From assembly GCA_036003045.1 (NCBI GenBank), contig DASYSS010000032.1, positions 1 through 64,000 on the forward strand: a DNA stretch of 64,000 nt, given 5' to 3'. This DNA comes from Gemmatimonadaceae bacterium. Its GTDB lineage: Bacteria; Gemmatimonadota; Gemmatimonadetes; Gemmatimonadales; Gemmatimonadaceae. Of this stretch, positions 1 to 8,402 are shown piece after piece. The translations under genes were made by a program, and so were the position numbers. Below the pieces are notes generated by a model. The model had not been told where the DNA came from. It saw nothing but the letters and a program-made list of their open reading frames with translations, and ran no database searches. Positions within the stretch are counted from its first letter, which is position 1, and every line of letters begins with the position of its first letter.

Positions 1-1788
1 CGGCTCCATCTTGGGACCGACGACCCGGCCTCTCCGAGCGCGATATCGCTGTTTCTCGATGGCCGACTCGCCGCCGGCGCGACGCTCGGCGACGTCGCGG
101 TCGAAGCGCGCGTGATCGCCGCACAACAGGACCGGCTTACGCCGGGCCGGCGCACCGCCGTAGTCGCGACGGACGGCGCGATCATCTCGCAGCCCGGGAA
201 CGGCATGGCCGTTGGCGGCACCGTCGCGGTGGTCTTCGTCGCGCTCGCCTGTCTCGCGCTCGTCGCGTGCGCCAGCGTCGTCTCGATTCTCCTCGCCATC
301 GCCCACACCCGCCGAACCGAGATGGCGCTCCGCATGGCGCTCGGCGCCGGCGCTCCGCGGCTGGCGGCGATGCTCGGCACCGAGTCGCTGCTGCTCGCCA
401 GTCTCGCGGGCGTGTTCGCATCCGCGCTCACTTTCAGGCTGCCGCGCGTGCTGATGGAGTGGCTCGTCCAGCGGCCTGTGAATTTTTCCCTGTCGCCCGA
501 CTGGCACGTCTTCGCGTTCCTGATGATCACGACGCTGTTGGCCGCGCTCGTTGCGGCCAACGCCCCAATCCGCGCCGTGCTCTCGCTCGACCTGAACTCG
601 ACACTGCGTCGCGTTCCGGATCGGACGCACGGCCGAGTGAAGCGCGGGAACGCGCTCATGGCGGCGGAGATCGGCGGAGCGACGGCGCTCCTCGTCGCGA
701 CGATCGCGCTCACTCGGTTGCCCGCGCGGATCAACGACTCACCGCCGCGGTTCGACGCGCGACACGTGTTGGCGACGACTCTGCGCGCGCCGCAACCGGT
801 GGGAGGCTGGCAAAGCTTTCATGACGGCCTTGGCCGGGCGTTGGCGAGTGTGCCGGGCGTTCGCGGTGTCGCGTTCGCCACCGCCTCACCGGCGGGCGAC
901 GAAGGGACCGGTGTGCTCGAGGTGACGACGGCCGAGAAGAATCGCCGCCGAATGCCGTGGGCCGAAGTGTCGCCCGACTACTTCGACGTCTTTGGTGTCC
1001 GCGTCGAACGCGGGCACGCCTTCAGCGTCACGGATGCCGCCTGCGCGGCGCCGGTGTGCCCTGTCGTGCTCTCTCGCGAAGCTGCACGAGAGCTGTGGCG
1101 CGGCGTCGATCCACTCGGCAAGCGCCTCACGGTGGATGCGAGCCATTCGCTTGAGGTCGTCGGCATCGCCTCTGACGCGTCGAGCGAAATCGCCGAGGCG
1201 GCACAGGCGCTGATGCTCTACACGCCGTGGCGCCCAAACGCACGGTTGTATCAACCGTTCGTGCGAGTCGAAGACAGCCGGAGCGGAGTCATCAAGAGCC
1301 TCACGTCGCTCGTGAGCGAGCGCTTTGCCGGCGCGGTCGTGGCGCCGATCACCGTGGACGAAAAGCTCAGGCTCCTCACCGACACGTTTCAGCGCATCGG
1401 GCAAGCGGTCGGCGTGGTGGCGGCGATCACGGCGGTTCTGGCGATCGTCGGCGTCTACGGCGTCGTCGCCCTCGCGGCGCGGCGGCGCTCGAAGGAGATG
1501 GGCATTCGTCTCGCACTCGGTGCGCGCCGGATGGATGTCTACCGAGCGATGGTTTCGCCGAACGCCCGCCCGGTGACGCGTGGATTGGTAACCGGTGCGC
1601 TGTTCACCGCGGCGATGGCGGTCGCGTCGGACCGAGTTTTGGCGCAGGAGTTTCCGGTGAAGATCGTGGACCCGATCGCCTTCGTGCTGGCCGCGTTGGC
1701 GTTGGCAGTCGCGGTCTCGATCGCTATGCTGTTGCCGGCAAGGCGCGCGACGAGGGTCGATCCGGCGATGGTACTCCGGCAAGAATGA
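1..1788 (+). CDS. ADOP-type ABC transporter permease (MacB/FtsX fold), 5' end outside window
   Basis: The frame is open to the window edge, so the true start lies upstream; the first internal ATG is not used as the start. The visible part has an FtsX-type block (membrane segment about residues 70-95 of the visible part, then the motif ALRMALGAGAPRLAAML), a periplasmic MacB-like core in the middle, and a second FtsX block with EMGIRLALGARRMDVYRAMV. It ends in the usual ARRATRVDPAMVLRQE tail. This double-FtsX layout is that of the orphan permeases common in Acidobacteria and Gemmatimonadota. No ATPase gene is next to it. The stop overlaps the tag start (ATGA). Family call is firm; substrate unknown. 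Confidence 0.88.
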   Translation, partial: RLHLGTDDPASPSAISLFLDGRLAAGATLGDVAVEARVIAAQQDRLTPGRRTAVVATDGAIISQPGNGMAVGGTVAVVFVALACLALVACASVVSILLAIAHTRRTEMALRMALGAGAPRLAAMLGTESLLLASLAGVFASALTFRLPRVLMEWLVQRPVNFSLSPDWHVFAFLMITTLLAALVAANAPIRAVLSLDLNSTLRRVPDRTHGRVKRGNALMAAEIGGATALLVATIALTRLPARINDSPPRFDARHVLATTLRAPQPVGGWQSFHDGLGRALASVPGVRGVAFATASPAGDEGTGVLEVTTAEKNRRRMPWAEVSPDYFDVFGVRVERGHAFSVTDAACAAPVCPVVLSREAARELWRGVDPLGKRLTVDASHSLEVVGIASDASSEIAEAAQALMLYTPWRPNARLYQPFVRVEDSRSGVIKSLTSLVSERFAGAVVAPITVDEKLRLLTDTFQRIGQAVGVVAAITAVLAIVGVYGVVALAARRRSKEMGIRLALGARRMDVYRAMVSPNARPVTRGLVTGALFTAAMAVASDRVLAQEFPVKIVDPIAFVLAALALAVAVSIAMLLPARRATRVDPAMVLRQE

Positions 1789-2372
1789 CGACTGAACCGA
1801 AACGATGTTCGTGGGTCAATCCCGACGACGAGTTGATGCGCGAGTACCACGACCGGGAATGGGGCGTGCCGGTGCACGACGACCGGACACACTTCGAGTT
1901 TCTCGTTCTCGAGGGTGCGCAGGCGGGGCTCAGTTGGTCGACCATCCTCAAGAAGCGGTCTGGCTACCGCCGCGCGTTCAGCGACTTCGATCCGGAACGC
2001 GTCGCGCGCTACACGGCGGCGCGGATCGCAAAGCTGCTCGCTGATCCCGGCATCGTCCGAAACCGGTCGAAGATCGCGTCGGCCGTGAAGAACGCCAAGG
2101 CATTTCTCGCCATTCAGAAGGAATTCGGCACCTTCGACGCCTACTGCTGGCGCTTCGTCGACGGCCGCCCGCTGGACAACCGCCGAACATCGATGCGCGG
2201 AGTTCCGGCGAAGACCGCCGAGTCGGATGCATTCAGCGGCGACCTCAAGCGGCGAGGGTTCAGCTTCGTCGGCACGACCATCATCTACGCGCACATGCAG
2301 GCGGTCGGCATGGTCAACGATCATCTCACGGACTGCTTCCGATATCGCGAGATCCGCCGCCTCGGTGAATGA
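1785..2372 (+). CDS. tag: DNA-3-methyladenine glycosylase I
   Basis: A 195-residue protein, the normal length for Tag, which removes 3-methyladenine from alkylated DNA in base excision repair. The N terminus carries KRCSWVNPDDELMREYHDREWG, with the family's Cys and the YHDREWG block; the middle has FEFLVLEGAQAGLSW and the C-terminal part has GFSFVGTTIIYAHMQAVGMVNDH, with the Cys/His residues that bind zinc in the family (Cys near residue 8, the late HMQ and NDH histidines). The start ATG overlaps the stop of the permease in an ATGA, so translation is probably coupled. The open frame continues much further upstream, but the upstream part is a shadow of the permease gene. Confidence 0.95.
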   Translation: MTTEPKRCSWVNPDDELMREYHDREWGVPVHDDRTHFEFLVLEGAQAGLSWSTILKKRSGYRRAFSDFDPERVARYTAARIAKLLADPGIVRNRSKIASAVKNAKAFLAIQKEFGTFDAYCWRFVDGRPLDNRRTSMRGVPAKTAESDAFSGDLKRRGFSFVGTTIIYAHMQAVGMVNDHLTDCFRYREIRRLGE

Positions 2373-2394
2373 GTCGGTCTTCGCGCGGCGTCCG

Positions 2395-2592
2395 TCAGTC
2401 CGCATCGATGAAGACGTCGGCCAGCCGAATCTCCGGCGGTTCGTCCGCACCGGTCCAACGCCATGACAAGAGGTCTCGAGCCGTGCGATCCAACTCGTGC
2501 CGAGCGACCGCCGTGACCGTCTTCCGCTCGGGATCGACGATCCAATACTCGGGAATCGCCGTCACCAGTCGCGCCGTTGTCAGCTGCGCCGT
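2395..2592 (-). pseudogene. Uma2-family (DUF820) endonuclease-like C-terminal remnant
   Basis: On the minus strand this reads as about 65 residues including VTAIPEYWIVDPERKTVTAV and ending ...IRLADVFIDAD. That is the typical C-terminal part of Uma2 proteins (the PEYWIVDP signature). An in-frame TGA lies immediately upstream (2593-2595), and no N-terminal half is seen before the start of the next plus-strand gene. It is therefore a decayed fragment, left between tag and the membrane protein. Confidence 0.6.
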
Positions 2593-2622
2593 TCAGATGT
2601 GAAGAGCGTTACATTCCCGCCA

Positions 2623-3354
2623 ATGCGTGAGATGTCGCGATACCGAGAGCTCGACCAGACTCAGATCACGCAGACCCTCCGCCGGCTGCGCGACCGGATT
2701 TCTGAGCGATTTCCGGAATCGGGCCTCGGTAAGGTCGGCGGCGAGCTGGTCGCGCTGTCGGAGGAGGCCTTCGATTGCGTCGACTACGTGCGAAAGCCGA
2801 ACTGGCCGATTCGCATCGCCGTCGGCGCGGTCATCGCGGGGATGGTAGCCGTCGTCGTGCTCGGCGCCGTGAGCATTCGTGTGTCCGGCAGAGTGAACAG
2901 CATCTCCGAGCTCGTGCAGATGCTCGACGCATCGATCAACGACATCGTTTTCCTTGGCGTGGCGATCTTTTTTCTCGTCACGCTCGAGTCCCGACTCAAA
3001 CGGAGAAAAGCGCTCCGGTCACTGCATCAACTGCGCAGCGTGGTCCACATCGTCGACATGCACCAGCTCACGAAGGATCCGGAGCGGCTCATGTCGCCGC
3101 AGCCCGACACGACGTCGTCGCCCGAGCGGTTAATGACCGCGCCAGAGCTGGGACGATACCTCGACTACTGCAGTGAGATGCTGTCGCTCACGAGCAAAGT
3201 CGCCGCGTCGTTCGTTCAATCGCTCAGCGATCCGGTCGTGCTCAGCACGGTCAACGAGATCGAAACCCTGGCGACTGGACTCTCAGGAAAGATCTGGCAG
3301 AAGATCACGCTGCTCGAGCGCGCGACGCGTTCGGACTCGGCGCTTCGCTCATAG
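2623..3354 (+). CDS. conserved membrane protein of unknown function
   Basis: A 243-residue protein starting MREMSRYREL. I chose this ATG because the part of the open frame before it overlaps the Uma2 remnant. There is a soluble N-terminal part (about 1-65), two membrane segments (about 67-90, IAVGAVIAGMVAVVVLGAVS, and about 106-122, NDIVFLGVAIFFLVTL), then a basic stretch and a cytoplasmic tail. The tail carries LRSVVHIVDMHQLTKDPERL, a block I believe recurs in similar hypothetical proteins, and a helical end. No catalytic motif is visible. Function unknown; a structural or regulatory membrane protein is only a guess. Confidence 0.75.
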   Translation: MREMSRYRELDQTQITQTLRRLRDRISERFPESGLGKVGGELVALSEEAFDCVDYVRKPNWPIRIAVGAVIAGMVAVVVLGAVSIRVSGRVNSISELVQMLDASINDIVFLGVAIFFLVTLESRLKRRKALRSLHQLRSVVHIVDMHQLTKDPERLMSPQPDTTSSPERLMTAPELGRYLDYCSEMLSLTSKVAASFVQSLSDPVVLSTVNEIETLATGLSGKIWQKITLLERATRSDSALRS

Positions 3355-3396
3355 CCGCGGCACGAACGCGGAGTCCAAGGCGATCGGCGCGACGAG

Positions 3397-3831
3397 TTAC
3401 GGAATGGCGGCGTGGAACAACGTCAAGGGGCACTGGGTGCCGTCGGCGCCGATGAGGAATCCATCAACTCGCTCGAAGCCGGGCTGCGCCGTGTTGCTGA
3501 GCGTTCCCTCGTACTCCAGCGGCGCCGCGTTGCCGAGCGTCATGTGCCCATGAACGTCGCTCGACGACGACCGAGTGGCGGCGAGAGCGACGGTCCCTTG
3601 ACCGCTCACTTGAATCGAGCCGCATTGCGCGGACGGTGGAAACACAATGTAGGATCCGCCGCCCACGACGAGCTTCCGGGTCCACGACAGCGAGATCCCG
3701 AACTCGAGGCCGATCACCGTGTGTCCGGTGGACCACTCTCCGTCGAGTGCTGTCACCGCTGGATCCGTTCCGGCTGAGCACGCGCTGAGCGCGACAACGA
3801 CTGCGACGAGAGAATAAGGACGTTTCAGCAT
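3397..3831 (-). CDS. small secreted lipoprotein, unknown
   Basis: 144 residues beginning MLKRPYSLVAVVVALSACSA, a clear lipoprotein signal with a lipobox-like LSAC. The mature part is short, beta-rich and ends ...DGTQCPLTLFHAAIP, with the conserved-looking block LDGEWSTG near the start and a pair of cysteines that could form a disulfide. Such DGEW/GTW-starting small lipoproteins are frequent in this group and have no assigned role. It is followed downstream on the same strand by nothing, and preceded 15 bp upstream by another lipoprotein gene, so the two are probably co-transcribed. Confidence 0.75.
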   Translation of the reverse strand: MLKRPYSLVAVVVALSACSAGTDPAVTALDGEWSTGHTVIGLEFGISLSWTRKLVVGGGSYIVFPPSAQCGSIQVSGQGTVALAATRSSSSDVHGHMTLGNAAPLEYEGTLSNTAQPGFERVDGFLIGADGTQCPLTLFHAAIP

Positions 3832-3846
3832 CGGACAGGATCCAAG

Positions 3847-4287
3847 TCAGGGGACGTCGAATTCGTTGGATGTCAGCACGTGACCGTCACTCAGGTCGGC
3901 TTCATCGCCCCCAACGACGGCGAATCGGTAGTGTCCCGCCTCCGACAAGACGCGACTGACTGACAGGGACTGCCCCGCGGCCAATTCGACCGGACCGTTT
4001 TCGCCTGGCGTCTGTACACACAGGAAGTTTTGAACGGCGCCCGTCCACGTTCCATTGACGAACTGCTCGACGAACGTCGTCGGTCCGGGTCCGCAGCGGG
4101 TGAAGAAGACCGGATGCGTGGAGACATTGGTCACGGTCATGACGAGGCTGTCACCCTGCGGACGTCGCCCCGCGAGCGTCACGGCGATTCGAAGATCATC
4201 CGCCGGCGGAACCGTGACAGACATTTCGCCCGCGCAGGCGCAGAGCGAAAGGCACAAGACGACGAACGAAGCGCGGAATTCCTTCAT
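3847..4287 (-). CDS. small secreted lipoprotein, unknown
   Basis: 146 residues starting MKEFRASFVVLCLSLCACAG, a lipoprotein-type signal (LCAC). The start is supported by AGGAGG five bases before the ATG; the longer frame upstream is rejected. The mature protein has an immunoglobulin-like beta pattern: LRIAVTLAGRRPQGDSLVMTVTNVSTHPVFFTRCG, then a segment on a drug-type loop and ...SVSRVLSEAGHYRFAVVGG. This resembles small bacterial proteins with an intracellular-proteinase-inhibitor or BsuPI-like fold, which is a weak comparison. It precedes the other lipoprotein gene by 15 bp. Confidence 0.72.
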   Translation of the reverse strand: MKEFRASFVVLCLSLCACAGEMSVTVPPADDLRIAVTLAGRRPQGDSLVMTVTNVSTHPVFFTRCGPGPTTFVEQFVNGTWTGAVQNFLCVQTPGENGPVELAAGQSLSVSRVLSEAGHYRFAVVGGDEADLSDGHVLTSNEFDVP

Positions 4288-4517
4288 CAAGGCCTCCTGA
4301 CCACCTAACCGCGAAAGCGCGGCGCGGGTCACCCAGCAGGAGGATGCTCTAACGCGCGCGGCGCGGGAAAAACTCGGCGGCAACGCATGATTGGAGTCGG
4401 TCGCGCGAAAGCGCGGTGCCACCGACCGACCCCACAGGACGGGAAAAGTACGGCGTGACGGCCGCCGTCATGCGCGCTATCACAATGCCGACCCTTTAAT
4501 TGCAATGGCGGCGTTGC

Positions 4518-5222
4518 TCACGCGAGGATATTCACCGCCCGCGCGGCCACCAGGGCCAGCGTCAGAAGCGAAACGACCGCCTCGAGCATCATCAACAGCT
4601 TCATCCGCGCCGTCAGCGGCAGCGTGTCGGTCGGTGAGAACGCCGTCGACGTGTTGAAGGAAAGGAACAGATAGTCGACGTACCCGGGCCGTACCTCGGC
4701 GACGATTTCCGCCGGCAGCGTCATGTACGGAAAGATGAACTCCGATGGCCCCCGGTGGTCGCGGGTGTCGATCCACGGGCCGCCTCGATCGAGTCCCCAA
4801 TACCATAGAGAAAACACGACGACGTTGGTCGCCCAGATGTTCAGCGCGTCCAACAACAGCGTGCGTCCGTTGTGCGTCTTTCCCGCGAGCAACGCTTCGA
4901 TGAGCAGAAGGAGCGAGCGTGAGTTGGCGAGACTGACGACGATGAACAGGGTCACGCCAAGTGCGAAGGCGACACCGCGATACGCGCTGGCCGAGGCCCA
5001 CTGATCTTGGTCATGTGCGTACCGCGCGACCCGTTCTGCCCGAAGCCCGATCGCGGTGATCGGAATCAAAAGGATGAGCTCGGCGATCGGCGCGAGCCTT
5101 CGCGACCCGTAGCCAAAATCGTTGATCAGCGAGAACTGCAGCGCGACGACGACCGCGATGGCGGCGCGCGCGAGCCATCGGTCGAGGATCTCGGGGTGGG
5201 CGGAGGTTCGGTCGTCGGACAT
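4518..5222 (-). CDS. integral membrane protein with pore-like C terminus (DUF1345-like)
   Basis: 234 residues with about five or six membrane segments (near 18-38, 45-60, 85-105, 125-145 and 200-230). The block YLFLSFNTSTAFSPTDTLPLT followed by a last helix resembles the pore loop plus inner helix seen in DUF1345-type proteins and in two-TM ion channels. That hints at a channel-like role, but no clear selectivity filter is present. It stands alone: 295 bases separate it from the lipoprotein gene start downstream and 124 from the SRPBCC gene. Confidence 0.7.
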   Translation of the reverse strand: MSDDRTSAHPEILDRWLARAAIAVVVALQFSLINDFGYGSRRLAPIAELILLIPITAIGLRAERVARYAHDQDQWASASAYRGVAFALGVTLFIVVSLANSRSLLLLIEALLAGKTHNGRTLLLDALNIWATNVVVFSLWYWGLDRGGPWIDTRDHRGPSEFIFPYMTLPAEIVAEVRPGYVDYLFLSFNTSTAFSPTDTLPLTARMKLLMMLEAVVSLLTLALVAARAVNILA

Positions 5223-5346
5223 GACGCCCGAATCGACGCGCCAACGCGGTGTCTCTAGCTATGGCACCTTGGGCGCATGCGGGCGAGGAGGGTCGTTCGC
5301 GATCCCCTTCGTGCGTTCAAGCGCATCGTCGAGACCGTTCAACAAG

Positions 5347-5817
5347 CTAGGCACTCAAATGCGTACGCAGCCAACCGAGAACACGCTCCCAACCGCGGCT
5401 ATGACTGTCGCAGTCGGTGCGATTGGTGAATCCCTCCTGTCGAACCGTGACGCGCGAGCCGCCCGGGATCGGCTCGATCTGAAATCGCACGGTCGTCACG
5501 TCGCTCGGCCGGTGCTCGTATCGCCACGTGTGCACGAACAACGACGGCGGCACGACGTCGAGGATCTCTCCGCCGACAGCGAACGTCGTTCCATCTGCAC
5601 CGACACCCTCGCTCCGCCACCAACCGCCGGGGCGCACGTCGCCGGTCCAGCGCGTCACGCGATAGGTCTCCGGCGATCCCCACCAACTGGCGATTTCCTC
5701 GGACGCGACGGCTTGAAAGACACGCTCGGGAGAGGCCGCGATTTCGACCGCCGCCAAAATGATGCCGCGTGTCAGATCAGCGACCGCACGTGCGGAGGAC
5801 AACGTCGGTGCCGTCAT
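5347..5817 (-). CDS. SRPBCC / AHSA1-type domain protein
   Basis: 156 residues. After a short leader it shows the START/AHSA1 pattern: IILAAVEIAASPERVFQAVASEEIASWWG, then WTGDVRPGGWWRSEGV and a C-terminal helix after FEI-type strands (VRFQIEPIPGGSRVTVRQEGF). Such proteins bind hydrophobic ligands, and are often encoded with an ArsR-type regulator, exactly as here: its ATG overlaps the stop of the ArsR gene in ATGA, so the two are translationally coupled. The ligand is unknown. Confidence 0.85.
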   Translation of the reverse strand: MTAPTLSSARAVADLTRGIILAAVEIAASPERVFQAVASEEIASWWGSPETYRVTRWTGDVRPGGWWRSEGVGADGTTFAVGGEILDVVPPSLFVHTWRYEHRPSDVTTVRFQIEPIPGGSRVTVRQEGFTNRTDCDSHSRGWERVLGWLRTHLSA

Positions 5818-6140
5818 CGCCGCTCGCCCTCCAGCCGCTGCTTGAGGTTATCGAGACTGGTCAGCCAAAACGCTCGATATCCCTCGATCCATCCAGCGAC
5901 GCGCTGGAGCGGCAACGGGTCGAGTTGATACAGGCGTTCACGCCCGATTCGCGATTCGGTGACCAATCGGGCGTCGCGGAGGACCTTGAGATGCTTCGAG
6001 ATGGCGGGGCGACTTTGCTCGAACTCGGCGGCGAGCGCGTTCACGGGAACCCGTCCTCCTCGGAGCCGGTCGAGGATCGCGCGTCGCGTCGGATCGGCGA
6101 CGGCTCTGAACACGTCCGTGCTTGCGGCTATGCGGCCCAT
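5814..6140 (-). CDS. ArsR-family transcriptional regulator (SRPBCC-linked type)
   Basis: 108 residues from MGRIAASTDVFRAVADPTRR. It is a compact winged helix: VFRAVADPTRRAILDRLRGG, then the recognition helix region QSRPAISKHLKVLRDARLV, the wing RIGRERLYQLDP and the tail WIEGYRAFWLTSLDNLKQRL. No metal-binding cysteines, so it is of the non-metal, self-sufficient-family subtype that travels with AHSA1 genes. ATG at 6140 was chosen as the first one that fits the family length; ATGs at 6152 and 6212 are possible. It is divergent from the small membrane protein at 6271, with a palindrome between them. Confidence 0.88.
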   Translation of the reverse strand: MGRIAASTDVFRAVADPTRRAILDRLRGGRVPVNALAAEFEQSRPAISKHLKVLRDARLVTESRIGRERLYQLDPLPLQRVAGWIEGYRAFWLTSLDNLKQRLEGERR

Positions 6141-6192
6141 GATAGGTAACATATTGCTCACGCTTTTCTTCCGCCACCATGAAAGTCCGCTA

Positions 6193-6221
6193 TTGACTAG
6201 GCAATACGGCATGAATAGAGT
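6193..6221 (+). promoter_or_regulatory. predicted sigma-70 promoter
   Basis: TTGACT (6193-6198) and TAGAGT (6216-6221) are separated by 17 bases, five and four matches to the consensus boxes. It points at the membrane protein gene starting at 6271 and is followed directly by the palindrome at 6225-6240. Predicted only by eye. Confidence 0.5.
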
Positions 6222-6224
6222 GTC

Positions 6225-6240
6225 GTAACCAATTGGTTAC
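6225..6240. promoter_or_regulatory. candidate ArsR operator: perfect 16-bp palindrome
   Basis: GTAACCAATTGGTTAC is a perfect inverted repeat with no spacer. It sits in the 130-bp divergent region between the ArsR start (6140) and the membrane protein start (6271), four bases after a good -10 box. That is where an ArsR-type repressor would bind. A half-like GGTAAC also occurs close to the ArsR start, near 6150. Assignment to this regulator is inference. Confidence 0.5.
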
Positions 6241-6270
6241 CTATAACCTCAAAGATCGGATCCGACCTTC

Positions 6271-6690
6271 ATGCCTATCTCATTGATCTACCGGATCGCT
6301 GCCGTGCTCCTGGTGCTGTACGCCATCGGGCACACGCTCGGCTTTAGTCGAGTGGACTCTGCCTGGGGCGTTACCGCGCCGATCGCCGAACTGCAGCGCA
6401 TCAGGTTTACGGCCCAGGGTACTCCGGGACGCACCTACTGGGGATTCTATCTCGGCTTCGGATACTTCTGCTCCGTGCTCTTGTTGCTCGCCGCGGCGCT
6501 TGCCTGGCAAGTCGGAAGGCTGCCTGGAGACGTGGTCCGCCGGATGCAGCCGTTGCTGTGGGCGTTTGCGATCGCGTTCGCGGCGACGAGCTTCATCACG
6601 TGGAAGTTTTTCTTCACTGCGCCGGTGGTGTTCTCGCTCCTGGTGACCTTGGGCCTGGTCGGCGGCGCGTGGCTCGCTCGATCGGCCTGA
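6271..6690 (+). CDS. small four-TM membrane protein (LIC_13387-like)
   Basis: 139 residues with four membrane segments (about 5-24, 50-75, 87-107, 110-133). The N-terminal YRIAAVLLVLYAIGHTLGF and the block RTYWGFYLGFGYFCSVLLLL resemble small integral membrane proteins annotated as LIC_13387 family. Function unknown. It is divergent from the ArsR/SRPBCC pair and has a promoter and palindrome upstream, so it is the likely target of that regulator. Confidence 0.75.
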   Translation: MPISLIYRIAAVLLVLYAIGHTLGFSRVDSAWGVTAPIAELQRIRFTAQGTPGRTYWGFYLGFGYFCSVLLLLAAALAWQVGRLPGDVVRRMQPLLWAFAIAFAATSFITWKFFFTAPVVFSLLVTLGLVGGAWLARSA

Positions 6691-6845
6691 CCGTGAACGG
6701 CGGGTGAGTCGACTCGCGTGAGCGGCGCCTGGCATGCACCAGGCTGTCAGCCGTTTGCCCCCGCGACGCGGCGCTTGACTGTCCGAGTCACGGTGGCCAA
6801 CCGGTCCGTTGCTTGCACCCTCCAAGCGCGACGCTGGAGGCGGCC

Positions 6846-8402
6846 ATGGCAAAGGAGAGCGCGAAGGTCCGTTTTACCAGCGAGACGGAGGTTCTGATCG
6901 TCGGTGCCGGGGCAACGGGCCTCACGCTGGCCCTCTGGCTTCAGAAACTCGGCACGCCGTTCCGCATCGTCGACTCGCTGCCTTCAGCGGCGCCCTTCTC
7001 GCGCGCGCTCGGTGTACACGCGCGCACCCTCGAGTTCGACCGGCAGCTGGGATTCGCCGACGACGTCGTGAGCGGCGGCGTCGTCATGAGCGCGATCAAC
7101 CTGTGGGTCAATCGCAGAAAGACGGCGCATCTGACGCTGAGTGATCTCGGATCGGATCTCACGCCGTATCCATTCGTGCTCGATTTCGCGCAAGACCAAC
7201 ATGAGCGCCTGTTGATCGAGCAGCTCGAATCACGCGGGACAACGGTCGAACGGGGGACGCGACTCGTGGCGCTCGATGACCGCGACGACGGATTGCTCGC
7301 GACGCTCGAGTGTTCCGACGGCACGATGGATTCGTGCCTCGCGTCGTACGTCGCCGGCTGCGACGGGGCACATTCCACCGTGCGGTCCGCAACGGGCATT
7401 GGCTTCGCCGGCGGGAGCTACGAGCGCGTCTTCTACGTGGCGGACGTCGACGCGAGTGGGCCCGCGGTGAACGGCGAACTGCACGTCGACCTTGGCGAAT
7501 CCGACTTGTTGGCGGTATTCGCGATGAAAGGCGAGAGCCACGTTCGCCTCGTGGGAACGGTCGAAGGCGACGCGATTCCCAAAGATCGAACGCTCTCGTT
7601 CGACGACGTGAGCCGTCGTCCGATCGACCAGCTCGGTCTCGACGTCCGACAAGTGCACTGGTTCTCGACGTATCACGTGCACCATCGCGTCGCGAGCGCG
7701 TTTCGCAAAGGCCGAGCGTTCCTGCTCGGCGACGCGGCGCACATCCATAGTCCGGTCGGTGCGCAAGGGATGAACACCGGCATCGGCGACGCGGTCAACC
7801 TGTCGTGGAAGCTGGCGTCCGTCTTGCGCGGATCACGCCCCGATTTGCTCGATACATATGGCGTCGAACGGATGGCGTTTGCTCGACGGCTCGTCGCGAC
7901 CACGGACCGCGCGTTCACGATCGCCACGAAACCCGGCCGTGTGGCGGCAGTGGTCAGGACGCGCGTGTTTCCTGGTGTCGTCGGCTCCCTATTCAGAGTT
8001 GCGCCGTTTCGGCGATGGCTGTTTCGGACCATATCACAGATCGCGATCGATTATCGGACGAGCGCGATCAGCGTCGGCCGAGCGGGCGCGGTCCACGGTG
8101 GCGATCGTTTGCCATGGGTGGAGCTCGATGCGCATGGCGCCGACAACTTTGCTTCGCTCCAGTCGCTTGACTGGCAAGTTCACGTCTACGGCGACGCCGA
8201 CGGCCAAGTGACCGATGCCTGCCGGCGACTCGGTCTCACGTTGAGCACGTTTTCCTGGTCACCGGCTGCTGAACGCGTTGGGTTGGCGCGCGACGCAACG
8301 TACCTCGTGCGCCCAGACGGATACGTGGCGATGGCCGCCGAGTCGGGTGCTGGAACGAAGCTGGCCGAATACTTCGAGAGCCGAGGCATCCGGATTACTT
8401 GA
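6846..8402 (+). CDS. FAD-dependent monooxygenase (aromatic-ring hydroxylase type)
   Basis: 518 residues. The start MAKESAKVRF has GGAGG a few bases upstream; an ATG at 6813 is less likely. Near the N terminus is the FAD fold EVLIVGAGATGLTLALWLQKLG (GxGxxG). The middle has CDGAHSTVRSATGI (the DG motif) and then GDAAHIHSPVGAQGMNTGIGDAVNLSWKL (the GD motif that closes the FAD site). The C-terminal part is thioredoxin-like, as in PheA/TfdB-type hydroxylases. The enzyme probably uses NAD(P)H and O2 to hydroxylate an aromatic or polyketide-like substrate. No pathway partner is nearby. Confidence 0.93.
   Translation: MAKESAKVRFTSETEVLIVGAGATGLTLALWLQKLGTPFRIVDSLPSAAPFSRALGVHARTLEFDRQLGFADDVVSGGVVMSAINLWVNRRKTAHLTLSDLGSDLTPYPFVLDFAQDQHERLLIEQLESRGTTVERGTRLVALDDRDDGLLATLECSDGTMDSCLASYVAGCDGAHSTVRSATGIGFAGGSYERVFYVADVDASGPAVNGELHVDLGESDLLAVFAMKGESHVRLVGTVEGDAIPKDRTLSFDDVSRRPIDQLGLDVRQVHWFSTYHVHHRVASAFRKGRAFLLGDAAHIHSPVGAQGMNTGIGDAVNLSWKLASVLRGSRPDLLDTYGVERMAFARRLVATTDRAFTIATKPGRVAAVVRTRVFPGVVGSLFRVAPFRRWLFRTISQIAIDYRTSAISVGRAGAVHGGDRLPWVELDAHGADNFASLQSLDWQVHVYGDADGQVTDACRRLGLTLSTFSWSPAAERVGLARDATYLVRPDGYVAMAAESGAGTKLAEYFESRGIRIT

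Noticed and set aside
6727-6744. GCCTGG-N6-CCAGGC hairpin after the small membrane gene
   Set aside because: Six-base stem without a T-run; too weak to call a terminator.
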